DNA of 20,383 nucleotides from Candidatus Avimicrobium faecavium. Lineage in GTDB: Bacteria > Bacillota > Clostridia > Oscillospirales > Ruminococcaceae. Under the pieces are notes generated by a model. The model was not told where the DNA came from and did not search any database. It saw only the letters and a list, made by a program, of their open reading frames with translations. Each line of letters starts with the position of its first letter. Positions within the stretch are counted from its first letter, which is position 1. Positions 1 to 8,031 of this stretch are shown one piece after another. Location of the stretch: positions 1-20,383 of the forward strand of contig CAJFQR010000015.1 in the NCBI GenBank assembly GCA_904419105.1, read 5' to 3'. The position numbers were made by a program, and so were the translations under genes.

Positions 1-1133
1 ACCGAGAAGTGGCTGGCAAAGGCGGTCTTGGCGCCGAGCACTTCATAGCCTCTGGGCAGGCGGGTGATGCCCACATACCAGGGGGTATAGGGGGCGATGC
101 AGGGCCGCGGGAAGGCACGCCATACACAGGTGAGGGCGGCCTCATCGGCGAACTCGACTACCATGCTCTCGACGGTGGTGTCCCGGCAGATGCCATAGCG
201 GTGGGGGCTCATCTTCGGGTCGGCCTTGAGGTCCTCGTCATGGCCCTCATAGTGGGAGCGGAGGATGGCTTTCAGGTCGGCGACCGAGTAGGTCTTGGGC
301 GCCTTGATCGAGAAGGTACGGTAGGGCACCGGCTCGGCGCCGGTGAGCTGCTTCCAGGCCAGGTCGGAGCGCAGCATATTCGACGGGATCTCCACCGCGC
401 CGTCCTGGTAGACAAGGGCGAAGTCGAAGTCGCTGTAGTCATCGGCGGCGGGGGTGTACCAGCCGTTTTCGATGGCGTAGGAGACGAGGTTTTTCGACCA
501 GTAGAAGCGGTCGTGGGCCTCGTCCGAGAAGTCGACGCCGCGGATGGTGTACCAGTTGGGGATATACTGGACCTCATCGTCGCCGACCCGCTGGGCCACA
601 AAGTTGTGGCCGGTGGTCACCTGGAAGATCCAGCCCTCGTCCTTGTCGCAGATGGCATAGGACCGGGCGGAATAGTAGCCGTACTCCTCGATGAGGGCGG
701 CGGCGATTTCCACGCCTTCACGGGCGGTGTGAGCCCGGGCGGCGATCAGGTGCCGCAGGCCGTAGCCGATGCCGTAGTTCGGGGCGTTTTCCGGGACCTT
801 GGAGGCGACACAGCCGTTTGAAACGACTGAGACGCCGCACTCGTTGACGAAGGCGTCGGCAAAGGCCTCACCCGCCGGATCGCGGAACTCGGACCAGTAG
901 AAGCCGAGGGTCTCCGGGATCTGGGGGATCACAGCGGGGGCATCGGCGAAGGTGACGGTCTCGCCGGGCTGGTGGGCAGCATGGGGCACCAGGTGGGACT
1001 GGACATAGCAGCCCATATCGTCCTCATTGTGGCCCATCAGCACATGGCCGGTGGACGAGGCGTTTTTGCCGACGATGATGGTGCTGCAGTCGGTGCGGGG
1101 GAATTTTTCGGGAACAGTCGTGATGTGAGACAT
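1..1133 (-). CDS. C69-family dipeptidase (PepD-like), C-terminus cut off by window edge
   Basis: Peptidase family C69 enzymes are N-terminal-nucleophile hydrolases that cleave dipeptides, with a cysteine as nucleophile. The first 377 residues are visible; the frame stays open to base 1, so the C-terminus lies outside the window. The signature DCSTIIVGKNAS places the candidate nucleophile at Cys16, followed by GHNEDD. The next stretch (NECGVSVVSNGC, then GLRHLIAARAHTAREGVEIAAALIEEYG) fits the family. Cys16 sits behind 15 residues that could be removed as a short propeptide; no signal peptide or membrane segment is visible, so a cytoplasmic enzyme is likely. The ATG at 1133 is preceded by AAAGGAG at a good distance. 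The gene is divergent from the glgB-like gene. The family call is firm; substrate range cannot be read from sequence. Confidence 0.88.
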   Translation of the reverse strand, partial: MSHITTVPEKFPRTDCSTIIVGKNASSTGHVLMGHNEDDMGCYVQSHLVPHAAHQPGETVTFADAPAVIPQIPETLGFYWSEFRDPAGEAFADAFVNECGVSVVSNGCVASKVPENAPNYGIGYGLRHLIAARAHTAREGVEIAAALIEEYGYYSARSYAICDKDEGWIFQVTTGHNFVAQRVGDDEVQYIPNWYTIRGVDFSDEAHDRFYWSKNLVSYAIENGWYTPAADDYSDFDFALVYQDGAVEIPSNMLRSDLAWKQLTGAEPVPYRTFSIKAPKTYSVADLKAILRSHYEGHDEDLKADPKMSPHRYGICRDTTVESMVVEFADEAALTCVWRAFPRPCIAPYTPWYVGITRLPRGYEVLGAKTAFASHFS

Positions 1134-1228
1134 ATTCCAGACTCCTTTCAGATCGATTCCTTGTAGCGGGGAGCCGGACGATGTGGAGAAGATCCTCGGA
1201 TTCTCTCGAAACCGGCGCCCCGGTGTCA

Positions 1229-1258
1229 AATATACTCTACCACACCCGGGCGGGTAAA
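1229..1258 (-). promoter_or_regulatory. Possible promoter of the C69 dipeptidase gene
   Basis: On the minus strand a TTTACC box (1258-1253) and a TATATT box (1234-1229) are 18 bases apart and point towards the dipeptidase start about 95 bases downstream. Only the spacing and box likeness support it; the -35 box is imperfect. Confidence 0.4.
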
Positions 1259-1332
1259 TCAACCGCCCGCCGGCTGAGGAGGGGGCTTTTTCCGGCAGCG
1301 GAGGAAATTTTCGCCGGCAGGGCGGCTCCGCC

Positions 1333-1361
1333 TTGCAAAATTCGGCCATAACTGATAAGAT
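1333..1361 (+). promoter_or_regulatory. Probable promoter of the glgB-like gene
   Basis: TTGCAA (1333-1338), a 17-base spacer and TAAGAT (1356-1361) preceded by TGA (extended -10) form a reasonable sigma-A promoter. The start codon is 25 bases after the -10 box. A small GGCGG/CCGCC hairpin (around 1321-1332) lies just upstream. The rest of the 1134-1385 gap is GC-rich with no ORF I would support. Confidence 0.5.
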
Positions 1362-1385
1362 AGAGATACAAAAGGGGGGACCGAT

Positions 1386-3296
1386 ATGGCCAAACTTTCC
1401 AAACGGGATCAGGCCCTGCTGGACCGATTCCATGACGATATCCAGCCGAGGATGTATGACTATTTCGGCGCGAAGCTCACCCGCAAACGCACCGGCGAGG
1501 AGGGGGTCACCTTCCGGATCTGGGCGCCCAATGCCGAGGCGGTGGCGGTGGTCGGGGACTTCAACAGTTGGGACCCGAAGCGGGACCGGCTGCACCGGGT
1601 GGACGATGCCGGCGTCTGGGAGGGCTTTGTGCCCGGCTTGACCGCCGGTACCGGCTACAAATACTGCTTTACCGCACCGGGCGGCAACACGCTGCTGAAG
1701 ATGGACCCCTATGGCACCCGGACCTCGGCGCCGCCGCAGAACGACTCGGTGGTGGAGGCACCCTCCGCCTATGTCTGGCAGGATGCCGCCTGGATGGAGG
1801 CCCGCCAAAACTTTGGCCACGGGCGGCCGATCAACATCTACCAGGTGCATCTGGGCAGCTGGCGCCGGCATGAGGACGGCAGCCTGTACACCTATCAGGA
1901 GCTGGCGGATACGCTGCCGGACTACCTGGCCCGGATGGGCTACAACCATCTGGAGCTGATGCCCATCATGGAATACAGCTACGATGGAGCCTGGGGCTAC
2001 CGCACCACCAACTACTTCTCCCCGACCTTCCGCTACGGGGAGCCGGATGGGCTGCGGGCCCTTATTGACCGCTGCCACCAGCTGGGCATCGGGGTGCTGA
2101 TGGACTGGAACATTGCCCACTTCCCGAAGGAGGGCTATGGGCTGATGGACCTGGACGGCGGCAGCTGTTATGAGTACAGCGACCCCCTCAAGCGGGAGCA
2201 CCCCCAGTGGGACACCCGGGTATTCGACTATGGCCGGGAGGAGGTGCGCTCCTTCCTGGCCTCCAACGCCCTCTACTGGCTGTGTGAATACCATCTGGAC
2301 GGGTTGCGGCTGAACAATGTCTCGTCGATGGTCTACCTCGACTACGGCCGGGAGAGCTGGGAGTGGACGCCGAATGTTCGCGGCGGCCGGGAGAACCTGG
2401 AGGCAATCGACTTCCTGCGGCGGCTCAACGAGATCGTCGCCGAGGAGGCGCCGGGCGCCCTGATGATCGCCGAGGAGTTCGGCCAGTTTGACAAGGTGAC
2501 GATGCCGGCCAAGGTCGGCGGGCTGGGCTTCACCCACAAGTGGAATGTGAGCTGGACCGGTGATATGATGGCCTACTTCTCGCTGGCGCCGGAGTACCGG
2601 GCGTACAGCTTGGACAAGCTGATCTTCAGCGCCTCCTCTGCCTTTGTCGAGGACTACATCCTGCCGCTCACCCACGAGGAATTCGTCTACGGCAAGCGCA
2701 GCCTGCTGGAGAAGTTCCCCGGCCTGGAGCGGGAGAAGCTGGCCGGCCTGCGGAGTTTCTTCGGCTTCATGATGGCCTTCCCGGGCAAGAAGATGAGCTT
2801 TATGGGCTGTGAGTTCGGCCAGACCAGCCAGTGGGACTATCACAGCCAGCTTGAATGGGAGCTGCTGGAGGACGATGCTCACGAGGGGGCGGCCCACCGC
2901 GCTACCCAGGCCTGCATCGCCGACCTCAACCGGGTCTATGCCAAAAATTGCCCGTTGTGGGAGGACGAATCCAACCCCCAGAGCTTCTACTGGATCGACC
3001 CGGGCCGCACGGACCCGGATATTGTCTCCTTCGCCCGTATGGACGAGGAAGGGGACGAGGTGCTGGTGGTGTGCAACTTCTCCAACCAGCCGGTGCGCTA
3101 TCGCCTGGGCCTGCCGGAGGAGATGACCTACACCGTCATCTTTGACACCGACCTGGAGCGGTACGGCGGCTCTCAGACCGAGGAAAACCGCAAGATCCCG
3201 CCGGTGCTGCGGGAGTACGGCGGCTTTGACCAGTATGCCGAACTGGATCTGGCACCATACAGCGTGCAGTACCTGCGCTACGATGTACAGGAATAA
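1386..3296 (+). CDS. glgB: GlgB-family 1,4-alpha-glucan branching enzyme homologue with degenerate active site
   Basis: GlgB (GH13) makes alpha-1,6 branches in glycogen. This 636-residue protein has the family layout: an N-terminal CBM48 beta-sandwich (about 35-125, FRIWAPNAEAVAVVGDFNSW), a catalytic barrel (about 150-490) and a C-terminal beta domain. With a constant offset of 95, the seven E. coli GlgB active-site residues map to D240, H245, R308, N310, E363, H430 and E431. The nucleophile (E. coli D405) is therefore Asn, and the transition-state Asp (D526) is Glu. Surrounding motifs also differ: GLRLNN for the usual GLRVDA, THEEFVYGK for SHDEVVHGK, and DWNIAHF for DWVPGHF-like. Y205 (Y300 in E. 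coli) is kept. The frame is intact and full length, so it looks like a maintained pseudoenzyme or one with altered chemistry, not a decaying gene. Start: ATG after GGGGGG. No other glycogen gene is adjacent. Confidence 0.93.
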   Translation: MAKLSKRDQALLDRFHDDIQPRMYDYFGAKLTRKRTGEEGVTFRIWAPNAEAVAVVGDFNSWDPKRDRLHRVDDAGVWEGFVPGLTAGTGYKYCFTAPGGNTLLKMDPYGTRTSAPPQNDSVVEAPSAYVWQDAAWMEARQNFGHGRPINIYQVHLGSWRRHEDGSLYTYQELADTLPDYLARMGYNHLELMPIMEYSYDGAWGYRTTNYFSPTFRYGEPDGLRALIDRCHQLGIGVLMDWNIAHFPKEGYGLMDLDGGSCYEYSDPLKREHPQWDTRVFDYGREEVRSFLASNALYWLCEYHLDGLRLNNVSSMVYLDYGRESWEWTPNVRGGRENLEAIDFLRRLNEIVAEEAPGALMIAEEFGQFDKVTMPAKVGGLGFTHKWNVSWTGDMMAYFSLAPEYRAYSLDKLIFSASSAFVEDYILPLTHEEFVYGKRSLLEKFPGLEREKLAGLRSFFGFMMAFPGKKMSFMGCEFGQTSQWDYHSQLEWELLEDDAHEGAAHRATQACIADLNRVYAKNCPLWEDESNPQSFYWIDPGRTDPDIVSFARMDEEGDEVLVVCNFSNQPVRYRLGLPEEMTYTVIFDTDLERYGGSQTEENRKIPPVLREYGGFDQYAELDLAPYSVQYLRYDVQE

Positions 3297-3309
3297 AACG
3301 ATCGACAGG

Positions 3310-3342
3310 AAAAGGGCCGTCCGCATCGCGGACGGCCCTTTT
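3310..3342. terminator. Bidirectional terminator between glgB-like gene and nicotinamidase-like gene
   Basis: A perfect 15-base inverted repeat (3310-3324 and 3328-3342) with a 3-base loop carries four A's on one side and four T's on the other. It lies between two convergent genes, so it can end transcripts from both. Confidence 0.8.
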
Positions 3343-3364
3343 GGCGTGTGTCTTGTATGGAAGC

Positions 3365-3886
3365 TCACCCTTCGATGATGTGTACCTGGCAGGCACGCAT
3401 CGCCTCCAGCGCCCGCCGGTGGCTCTCCGGTGTGACGCCGGCGCAGCAGCCTGCCCGGACGCTCACCGGCGTCTCCGGGCAGGCGGCCTTGACGAGGAGG
3501 GCATTGGAAATGACGCAGATGTCGGTACACAGGCCGACGAGCTCGATCTCCTCCGGCTGCATCTGGCGGCAGTACTCGGCAAGCTCCAGGCTGCCAAAGG
3601 CGTGCTTTTCAAACACCGGCCAGCCGATGTACAGCTCCTTGAGCTCCGGGATGATGGTCCAACCGTCCCGGCTCTTGAGGCAGTGAGGCACCGGCAGCAG
3701 CTTCCCCTCCTGGGTGTTCAGATAGTCGGCATCGTGCAGGTCCATCGTAAAGACCAGATTCCAGTCGTCCCGGGTGGCATCCTCCATACGGGCCTTGACC
3801 GCCGGCACGATGGCCCGGGCCTCCTCGGTGCCGAGGGCGCCGGTGACGAAGTCCCGCTGCATATCCACAACGATGAGCAGTTTCAT
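3365..3886 (-). CDS. Nicotinamidase/isochorismatase-like cysteine hydrolase
   Basis: The 173-residue protein has the full set of nicotinamidase-type residues: catalytic D8 (VVDMQRDF), K94 (FEKHAFGS) and C124 (GLCTDICVISNA), and candidate metal ligands D49, H51 (MDLHDADY) and H68 (LPVPHC). Enzymes of this type usually turn nicotinamide into nicotinate for NAD salvage, though the wider isochorismatase-like family has other amide substrates, so pncA is probable and not certain. The ATG at 3886 is chosen over the upstream start at 3946 because the domain begins at MKLLIVVDMQ and an AGAAGG box precedes it. It is the last gene of the minus-strand cluster, 32 bases after prmC. Confidence 0.88.
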   Translation of the reverse strand: MKLLIVVDMQRDFVTGALGTEEARAIVPAVKARMEDATRDDWNLVFTMDLHDADYLNTQEGKLLPVPHCLKSRDGWTIIPELKELYIGWPVFEKHAFGSLELAEYCRQMQPEEIELVGLCTDICVISNALLVKAACPETPVSVRAGCCAGVTPESHRRALEAMRACQVHIIEG

Positions 3887-3918
3887 TGATAAAAACCTTC
3901 TTTCCTGTAAAACAACAG

Positions 3919-4758
3919 TCAGAGCGGCCGGCGGCCCCCGGCGCACCGGGGGACCCCCGCCAGATCCGGCTGAAGAAATACCTCCTGATACCCCGCCGCC
4001 GTGAGCAGCGCCGGGACGCTCTCCCCCTGGTCGTAGCCGATCTCAAAGAGAAGCCAGCCGCCCGGGCGCAGCGCAGAAAAGGCCGATTTTGTCAACACCC
4101 GGTAGAAGCGCAGCCCATCCGCTCCGCCCCGGAGGGCCATCTCCGGTTCCCGGCGGACCTCCGGTGGGAGGGCGGCCATATCCACATCGGTGATATAGGG
4201 GGGATTGGAGACGATGAGGTCGCAGTCCCGCATCGCCGGGAGCGGGGCGAGCACATCGGCCGCCACCACCCGTACCACCCCGCCGGAAAGGGCGGCGGCG
4301 TTTTTGCGCAGGTAGGGCAGTGCCTCCTCCGAAAGCTCCACCGCCGTCACCACCGCGTCCGGCCGGCTGTGCCACAGCGCCAGGGCGATGGCCCCGCTGC
4401 CGCTGCACAGATCCCAGATCACCGGGCGTTCCACGCCGGACAGCCGTGCGAGGGCGGCCTCCACCACCGTTTCGGTGTCCGCCCGGGGGATCAGCACCCC
4501 GGGCCCCACTGCGAACCGCAGCCCGTAAAAGTCCCAGCTGCCAAGGATGTACTGAAGCGGCTCCCCGGCGGCCAGCCGCCCGACCCCATCCCGGACGGCG
4601 GCGATGAGATCCTCATCGGCCGGATCCTCCCCGTGGGAGAGGAGCCAGCCGGCATCCCGCTTGGCAAGGCCCAGGAGCAGCTGCCGGGCATCGAACCGGG
4701 CGCTCTCCCGCCGGGAAAGGGCGGTCTCCGTCTCCCGCAGCAGCTCCCGGACGGTCAT
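3919..4758 (-). CDS. prmC: Peptide chain release factor N5-glutamine methyltransferase PrmC
   Basis: PrmC (HemK) uses S-adenosylmethionine to methylate the glutamine of the GGQ loop in release factors RF1 and RF2, raising termination efficiency. The 279-residue protein has the helical N-terminal release-factor-binding domain (about 1-75), the LIPRADTE segment, the AdoMet-binding loop DLCSGSG (116-122) and the signature NPPY (185-188), which holds the substrate amide. Length is typical. The ATG at 4758 shares a base with the TGA of the upstream DUF1385 gene (TGATG), so the two are probably translationally coupled; a GTG at 4770 is a weaker alternative. In many Firmicutes prmC sits next to prfA; here the next gene is a nicotinamidase-like hydrolase instead. 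Confidence 0.95.
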   Translation of the reverse strand: MTVRELLRETETALSRRESARFDARQLLLGLAKRDAGWLLSHGEDPADEDLIAAVRDGVGRLAAGEPLQYILGSWDFYGLRFAVGPGVLIPRADTETVVEAALARLSGVERPVIWDLCSGSGAIALALWHSRPDAVVTAVELSEEALPYLRKNAAALSGGVVRVVAADVLAPLPAMRDCDLIVSNPPYITDVDMAALPPEVRREPEMALRGGADGLRFYRVLTKSAFSALRPGGWLLFEIGYDQGESVPALLTAAGYQEVFLQPDLAGVPRCAGGRRPL

Positions 4759-5699
4759 CAGGCGCCCCACTGGTCGCTGCCGTCTTCGGGGATACAGGGC
4801 TTCATCGAGGCGATGGCCACTTCGATGTGCTCGGTGTCCGGTTCGGCGGTGGTGAGCCGCTGGAGCCAGAGCCCCGGGGCGGAGATGAGATGGGTGAGGG
4901 GGTTGGAGTAGCGCCCGGCGTAGCGGATGATCTCAAAGCTGATGCCAACCGTCACCGGAAGCAGGGCGATCTTGAGCAGCACCCGGACAACCAGGTTTTC
5001 CCAGGTGACGAGGGAGAACACCAGCACCGACACCACCAGCACGATGAGCAGAAAGCTGGTGCCGCAGCGGGGGTGGAACCGGGTGAACTGTCTGACATTT
5101 TCCGGGGTAAGCTCCATGCCGGCCTCATAGCAGGCGATGGTCTTGTGCTCGGCGCCGTGGTACTGGAACATCCGGTGCATATCGCTGGTGCGGCTCACCG
5201 CCGCAAGGTAGGCCACAAAGATGCCGATCTTGAGCACCCCCTCGAGCAGTGTGCGGGACCAGCGGGGGATGCTCTCCCCGGCCAGGTCCACCAGCACGCT
5301 GGGCAGCAGCATGAACAGCCCGACGGCCAGGATCACTCCCAGCAGCATGGCCAGATAGGTGATGGCGTCGGTGGCTTTTTTGCCAAAGCGCTCGGTGAGT
5401 TTCTTCTCAAAGGCGGTGGGCTCTTCGTCGAAGCCGGCCAGGTCCGCCGAGCGCATCAGGCAGCGGTATCCTACCCGCAGCGAGTCGATAAAGCTGAAAC
5501 ACCCGCGGAGGATGGGCACCTTCTGGTACCATTTGCGCCCGCCGGCGAAGGTTATCCAGGTTTCGGTGGTGATGCTGCCGTCCGGACGGCGGATGGCCAT
5601 GGCCGACTGATAGGGCCCGCGCATCATAACCCCCTCGATGAGGGCCTGGCCGCCGATGGAGGTCTGCTTTTGCGGGCAGACGCCGTGATTCGCTTCGAT
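4758..5699 (-). CDS. DUF1385 (YqhQ-like) membrane protein, probably with a non-standard start codon
   Basis: This matches B. subtilis YqhQ-type proteins: GGQALIEGVMMRG near the N-terminus, FQYHGAEHKTI, the RFHPRCGTSF segment and PGLWLQRLTT followed by EHIEVAIAS at the end. Several hydrophobic segments predict an integral membrane protein. The molecular role of the family is unknown to me; it often precedes prmC, as here. The first ATG in frame (5627) falls inside the conserved motif and would remove GGQALIEGV. Upstream the frame stays open past KQTSIGGQALIEGV, yet contains no ATG, GTG or TTG. An AAGGAG box (5714-5709) lies nine bases before an ATC at 5699, which I take as the likely start; this is an inference. 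With it the protein has 313 residues, otherwise 289. Confidence 0.85.
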   Translation of the reverse strand: MEANHGVCPQKQTSIGGQALIEGVMMRGPYQSAMAIRRPDGSITTETWITFAGGRKWYQKVPILRGCFSFIDSLRVGYRCLMRSADLAGFDEEPTAFEKKLTERFGKKATDAITYLAMLLGVILAVGLFMLLPSVLVDLAGESIPRWSRTLLEGVLKIGIFVAYLAAVSRTSDMHRMFQYHGAEHKTIACYEAGMELTPENVRQFTRFHPRCGTSFLLIVLVVSVLVFSLVTWENLVVRVLLKIALLPVTVGISFEIIRYAGRYSNPLTHLISAPGLWLQRLTTAEPDTEHIEVAIASMKPCIPEDGSDQWGA

Positions 5700-5739
5700 A
5701 TGGATCAGCTCCTTACTATGGGATAAAAAGGGGCCGCCG

Positions 5740-7269
5740 CTAATCCTGCGGGCGGCCGCCGGTGGTCTCTTCCAGGTCCGACAGGTCGAGCTTGGACAGG
5801 TGAACCGTCTCCTCGGGTTTCGGCTGGGCTTCCGGGGGTACCTCGGCGATCTGGGTGGAATCGTCCGAGCGCTCCATGATGGGCAGCGTGATGGTCACGG
5901 TGGTGCCTTCCCCCTCCACCGAGCTCACATCCAGCCGGCCGCCGTGCATCTGCACGATCTCGTCGGCGACGGCAAGCCCGATGCCCGAACCCCGCCGGGT
6001 CAGGTTGGCCTTGTAGAATTTCTGCTTGATCTTGGGCAGGTCGGCGGCCCGGATGCCGCAGCCGGTGTCCTCCACCTCGATGACCACCTCATTGCCCTCC
6101 ACCCGGGCGGAGACGGTGGTGGTGTCCCCGGGGTCGGAGTATTTGAGGGCGTTGTCGATGACATTGATGAACACCTGCCGGAGCTTGCCCCGGTCGCCGA
6201 AGACCGGCACGAAGATGTCCGGCTCATCGTAGATGAGCAGCATCCCCTCCCGCCGGGCCCGCTCGGTGTACATGATCACCGCTTCGCTGAGCTCGGCGAG
6301 CACATCCATGCGGCTCTTGACCAACTTCATACGGCCGGACTGCATCCGGGAGAAGTCGAGCAGCTCCTCCACCATGTCGGAGAGGCGCTCGGTCTCCCGC
6401 ATGATGACCCCCATACCGGTCTCCAGCGTGGCGTGGTCGATGTCCTGGTCCAGCAGCATCGTCTCGCCCCAGCCGCGGATGGCGGTGAGCGGCGTGCGCA
6501 GTTCATGGGACACGGAGGAGATGAAGTCGTTTTTCAGCTTCTCCGAGTTGGCCAGCTCCTCGGCCATGTAGTTGATGACATCGCAGAGCTCGCCGATCTC
6601 ATCGTCGTTTTTCTTCTGAAGCCGGGCGCCGAAGTCCCCCTGGGCGATGCGCCGGGCGGTCTCGGCGATCTGGCTCACCGGGTTGACGATCGAGTTGATG
6701 AAGTAGCTGCTGGAAAAGACGACGAAGAGGATGATGGCCAGGCACACCAGCCCGATGATGGCGATGAGAAAGAGGATCTGGTCGTCCACCTTCTCGAGTG
6801 AGACCACATAGCGGGTGGCGGTGAGGGCCTCGTTGGCGGAGCCCATGGCCACCGAGACGGCCATGATGTGCTCGCCGTTCATCTCCCCCTCGTAGACGGC
6901 GGTGCCGGTGGGGGAGGCCAGGGCCTCCTCATAGTCGGGCATCGACAGATCCCCCTCGGGCAGAAAGCCGGAGGAGGTGATCATCACATTGCCCTGGCCG
7001 TCGATGGCCATCAGCTCCATCTCGCCCCGGTACTCAAAGGTCTCGACGATGTTCTGCAGCTCCATCGAGAAGTCCACCGAGCTGTCCTGAGCGTAGGTCT
7101 GCAGCAGTGTGGAGATGACCGATGCCCGGGAGAGGATGATCTGCTGCACGCTGCTGTAATAGAAGCTGCGCACCCCGAAGGAGAAGGCCACCATGATGGC
7201 GAGCAGGATGACGAAGATGACCCCGAGGCCGTTGACCAGCCAGCGGCGGGTGATTTTTTTCATAGCCAC
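5740..7269 (-). CDS. Membrane sensor histidine kinase (PhoR/WalK type)
   Basis: This partner of the adjacent response regulator has 509 residues. In order: a membrane segment (about 13-33), an extracytoplasmic sensor region (about 34-163), a second membrane segment (165-186), HAMP (about 190-242), HisKA with SHELRTPLTAIRG and phospho-accepting H255, and an ATPase domain with N-box NVIDNALKYS (N372), DTGCGI and GSGIGLAVADEIV. It should autophosphorylate and pass phosphate to the regulator. About 45 residues follow the ATPase domain, rich in Pro, Glu and Asp and ending in SDLEETTGGRPQD; their role is unknown. I chose GTG at 7269 because it is 7-10 bases after AAGGAGGTG; ATG at 7263 is the alternative. 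The signal sensed is not evident. Confidence 0.93.
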   Translation of the reverse strand: MAMKKITRRWLVNGLGVIFVILLAIMVAFSFGVRSFYYSSVQQIILSRASVISTLLQTYAQDSSVDFSMELQNIVETFEYRGEMELMAIDGQGNVMITSSGFLPEGDLSMPDYEEALASPTGTAVYEGEMNGEHIMAVSVAMGSANEALTATRYVVSLEKVDDQILFLIAIIGLVCLAIILFVVFSSSYFINSIVNPVSQIAETARRIAQGDFGARLQKKNDDEIGELCDVINYMAEELANSEKLKNDFISSVSHELRTPLTAIRGWGETMLLDQDIDHATLETGMGVIMRETERLSDMVEELLDFSRMQSGRMKLVKSRMDVLAELSEAVIMYTERARREGMLLIYDEPDIFVPVFGDRGKLRQVFINVIDNALKYSDPGDTTTVSARVEGNEVVIEVEDTGCGIRAADLPKIKQKFYKANLTRRGSGIGLAVADEIVQMHGGRLDVSSVEGEGTTVTITLPIMERSDDSTQIAEVPPEAQPKPEETVHLSKLDLSDLEETTGGRPQD

Positions 7270-7312
7270 CGGCGGGACACCTCCTTTCCGGGGCGGGAGA
7301 CTGGATCGGATT

Positions 7313-8005
7313 TCACTGGTTCCACTTGTAGCCGTAGCCCCAGACGGTGAGCAGATACTTGGGGTCACTGGGCTCGTCCTCGATCTTCATGCGCAGGCGG
7401 CGGATGTTGACATCGACGATCTTCACATCGCCGGTGTAGTTCTCCCCCCAGATGTTGGAGAGGATCTCGCTGCGCTCCAGTGCCTTATTCGGGTTCTGCA
7501 TAAAGAACTCCATGATCTGAAACTCCACCTGGGTCAGGTCGATGGGCTTGCCGTCCTTTTCCAGCGTGCGGCTGGAGAGGTTGAGCACAAAGGGGCCGGA
7601 GTGGATCTCGTCCGCGCCTTTGGCGCCGCCGGACATGGCCACCCGGCGGTACATGGCGTCCACGCGGGCCAGCAGCTCCGACGGGGAGAAGGGTTTGGTG
7701 ATGTAGTCATCGGCGCCGAGCATCAGCCCCTGGACCTTGTCCATCTCCTGGCTCTTGGCCGAGAGCATGATGATGCCGATGCTGCTGTTCTTCTCCCGGA
7801 TGCGCCGGCAGACCTCAAAGCCGTCGATGCCCGGCAGCATGATGTCCAGGATGGCGATGTCAAAGTCGCCGCCGGCGGCCTCAAAGGCCTCCATAGCAGC
7901 CTCGCCGCTGCCGACATCGACGACCTCGTACCCGACCCGCTTGAGGTTCAGGACCACAAAGGCACGGATGTTGTCTTCATCTTCCACTACAAGGATCTTT
8001 CTCAT
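7313..8005 (-). CDS. OmpR/PhoB-family DNA-binding response regulator
   Basis: The 230-residue protein has a receiver domain (1-118) with acidic pocket E8-D9, phospho-acceptor D54 (ILDIMLP) and conserved K104 (ITKPFSPSEL). A C-terminal winged-helix DNA-binding domain follows (about 133-228), ending in the typical VNIRRLRMKIE and LLTVWGYGYKW. It is expected to be phosphorylated by the histidine kinase encoded 43 bases downstream and to act as a transcription factor. The ATG at 8005 lies seven bases after GGAGG and matches the usual MRKILVVEDE start; the longer reading from 8035 is less likely. It follows the FG-GAP-like lipoprotein gene by 26 bases, so all three are probably co-transcribed. Confidence 0.95.
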   Translation of the reverse strand: MRKILVVEDEDNIRAFVVLNLKRVGYEVVDVGSGEAAMEAFEAAGGDFDIAILDIMLPGIDGFEVCRRIREKNSSIGIIMLSAKSQEMDKVQGLMLGADDYITKPFSPSELLARVDAMYRRVAMSGGAKGADEIHSGPFVLNLSSRTLEKDGKPIDLTQVEFQIMEFFMQNPNKALERSEILSNIWGENYTGDVKIVDVNIRRLRMKIEDEPSDPKYLLTVWGYGYKWNQ

Positions 8006-8031
8006 AGGGGGACCTCCTTTTTCTACGGTGA

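Noticed and set aside
9..821. 270-residue plus-strand open frame at the left edge
   Set aside because: Antisense to the C69 dipeptidase, whose reading frame carries the family signature and runs off the edge.
1386..3296. Classing the glgB-like gene as a pseudogene
   Set aside because: The frame is uninterrupted and of normal length, with intact start, ribosome binding site and terminator. The loss is confined to active-site residues, so it is better called a probable pseudoenzyme.
5800..6801. 333-residue plus-strand open frame
   Set aside because: Antisense shadow of the histidine kinase gene with repetitive Leu, Gly, His and Asp composition.
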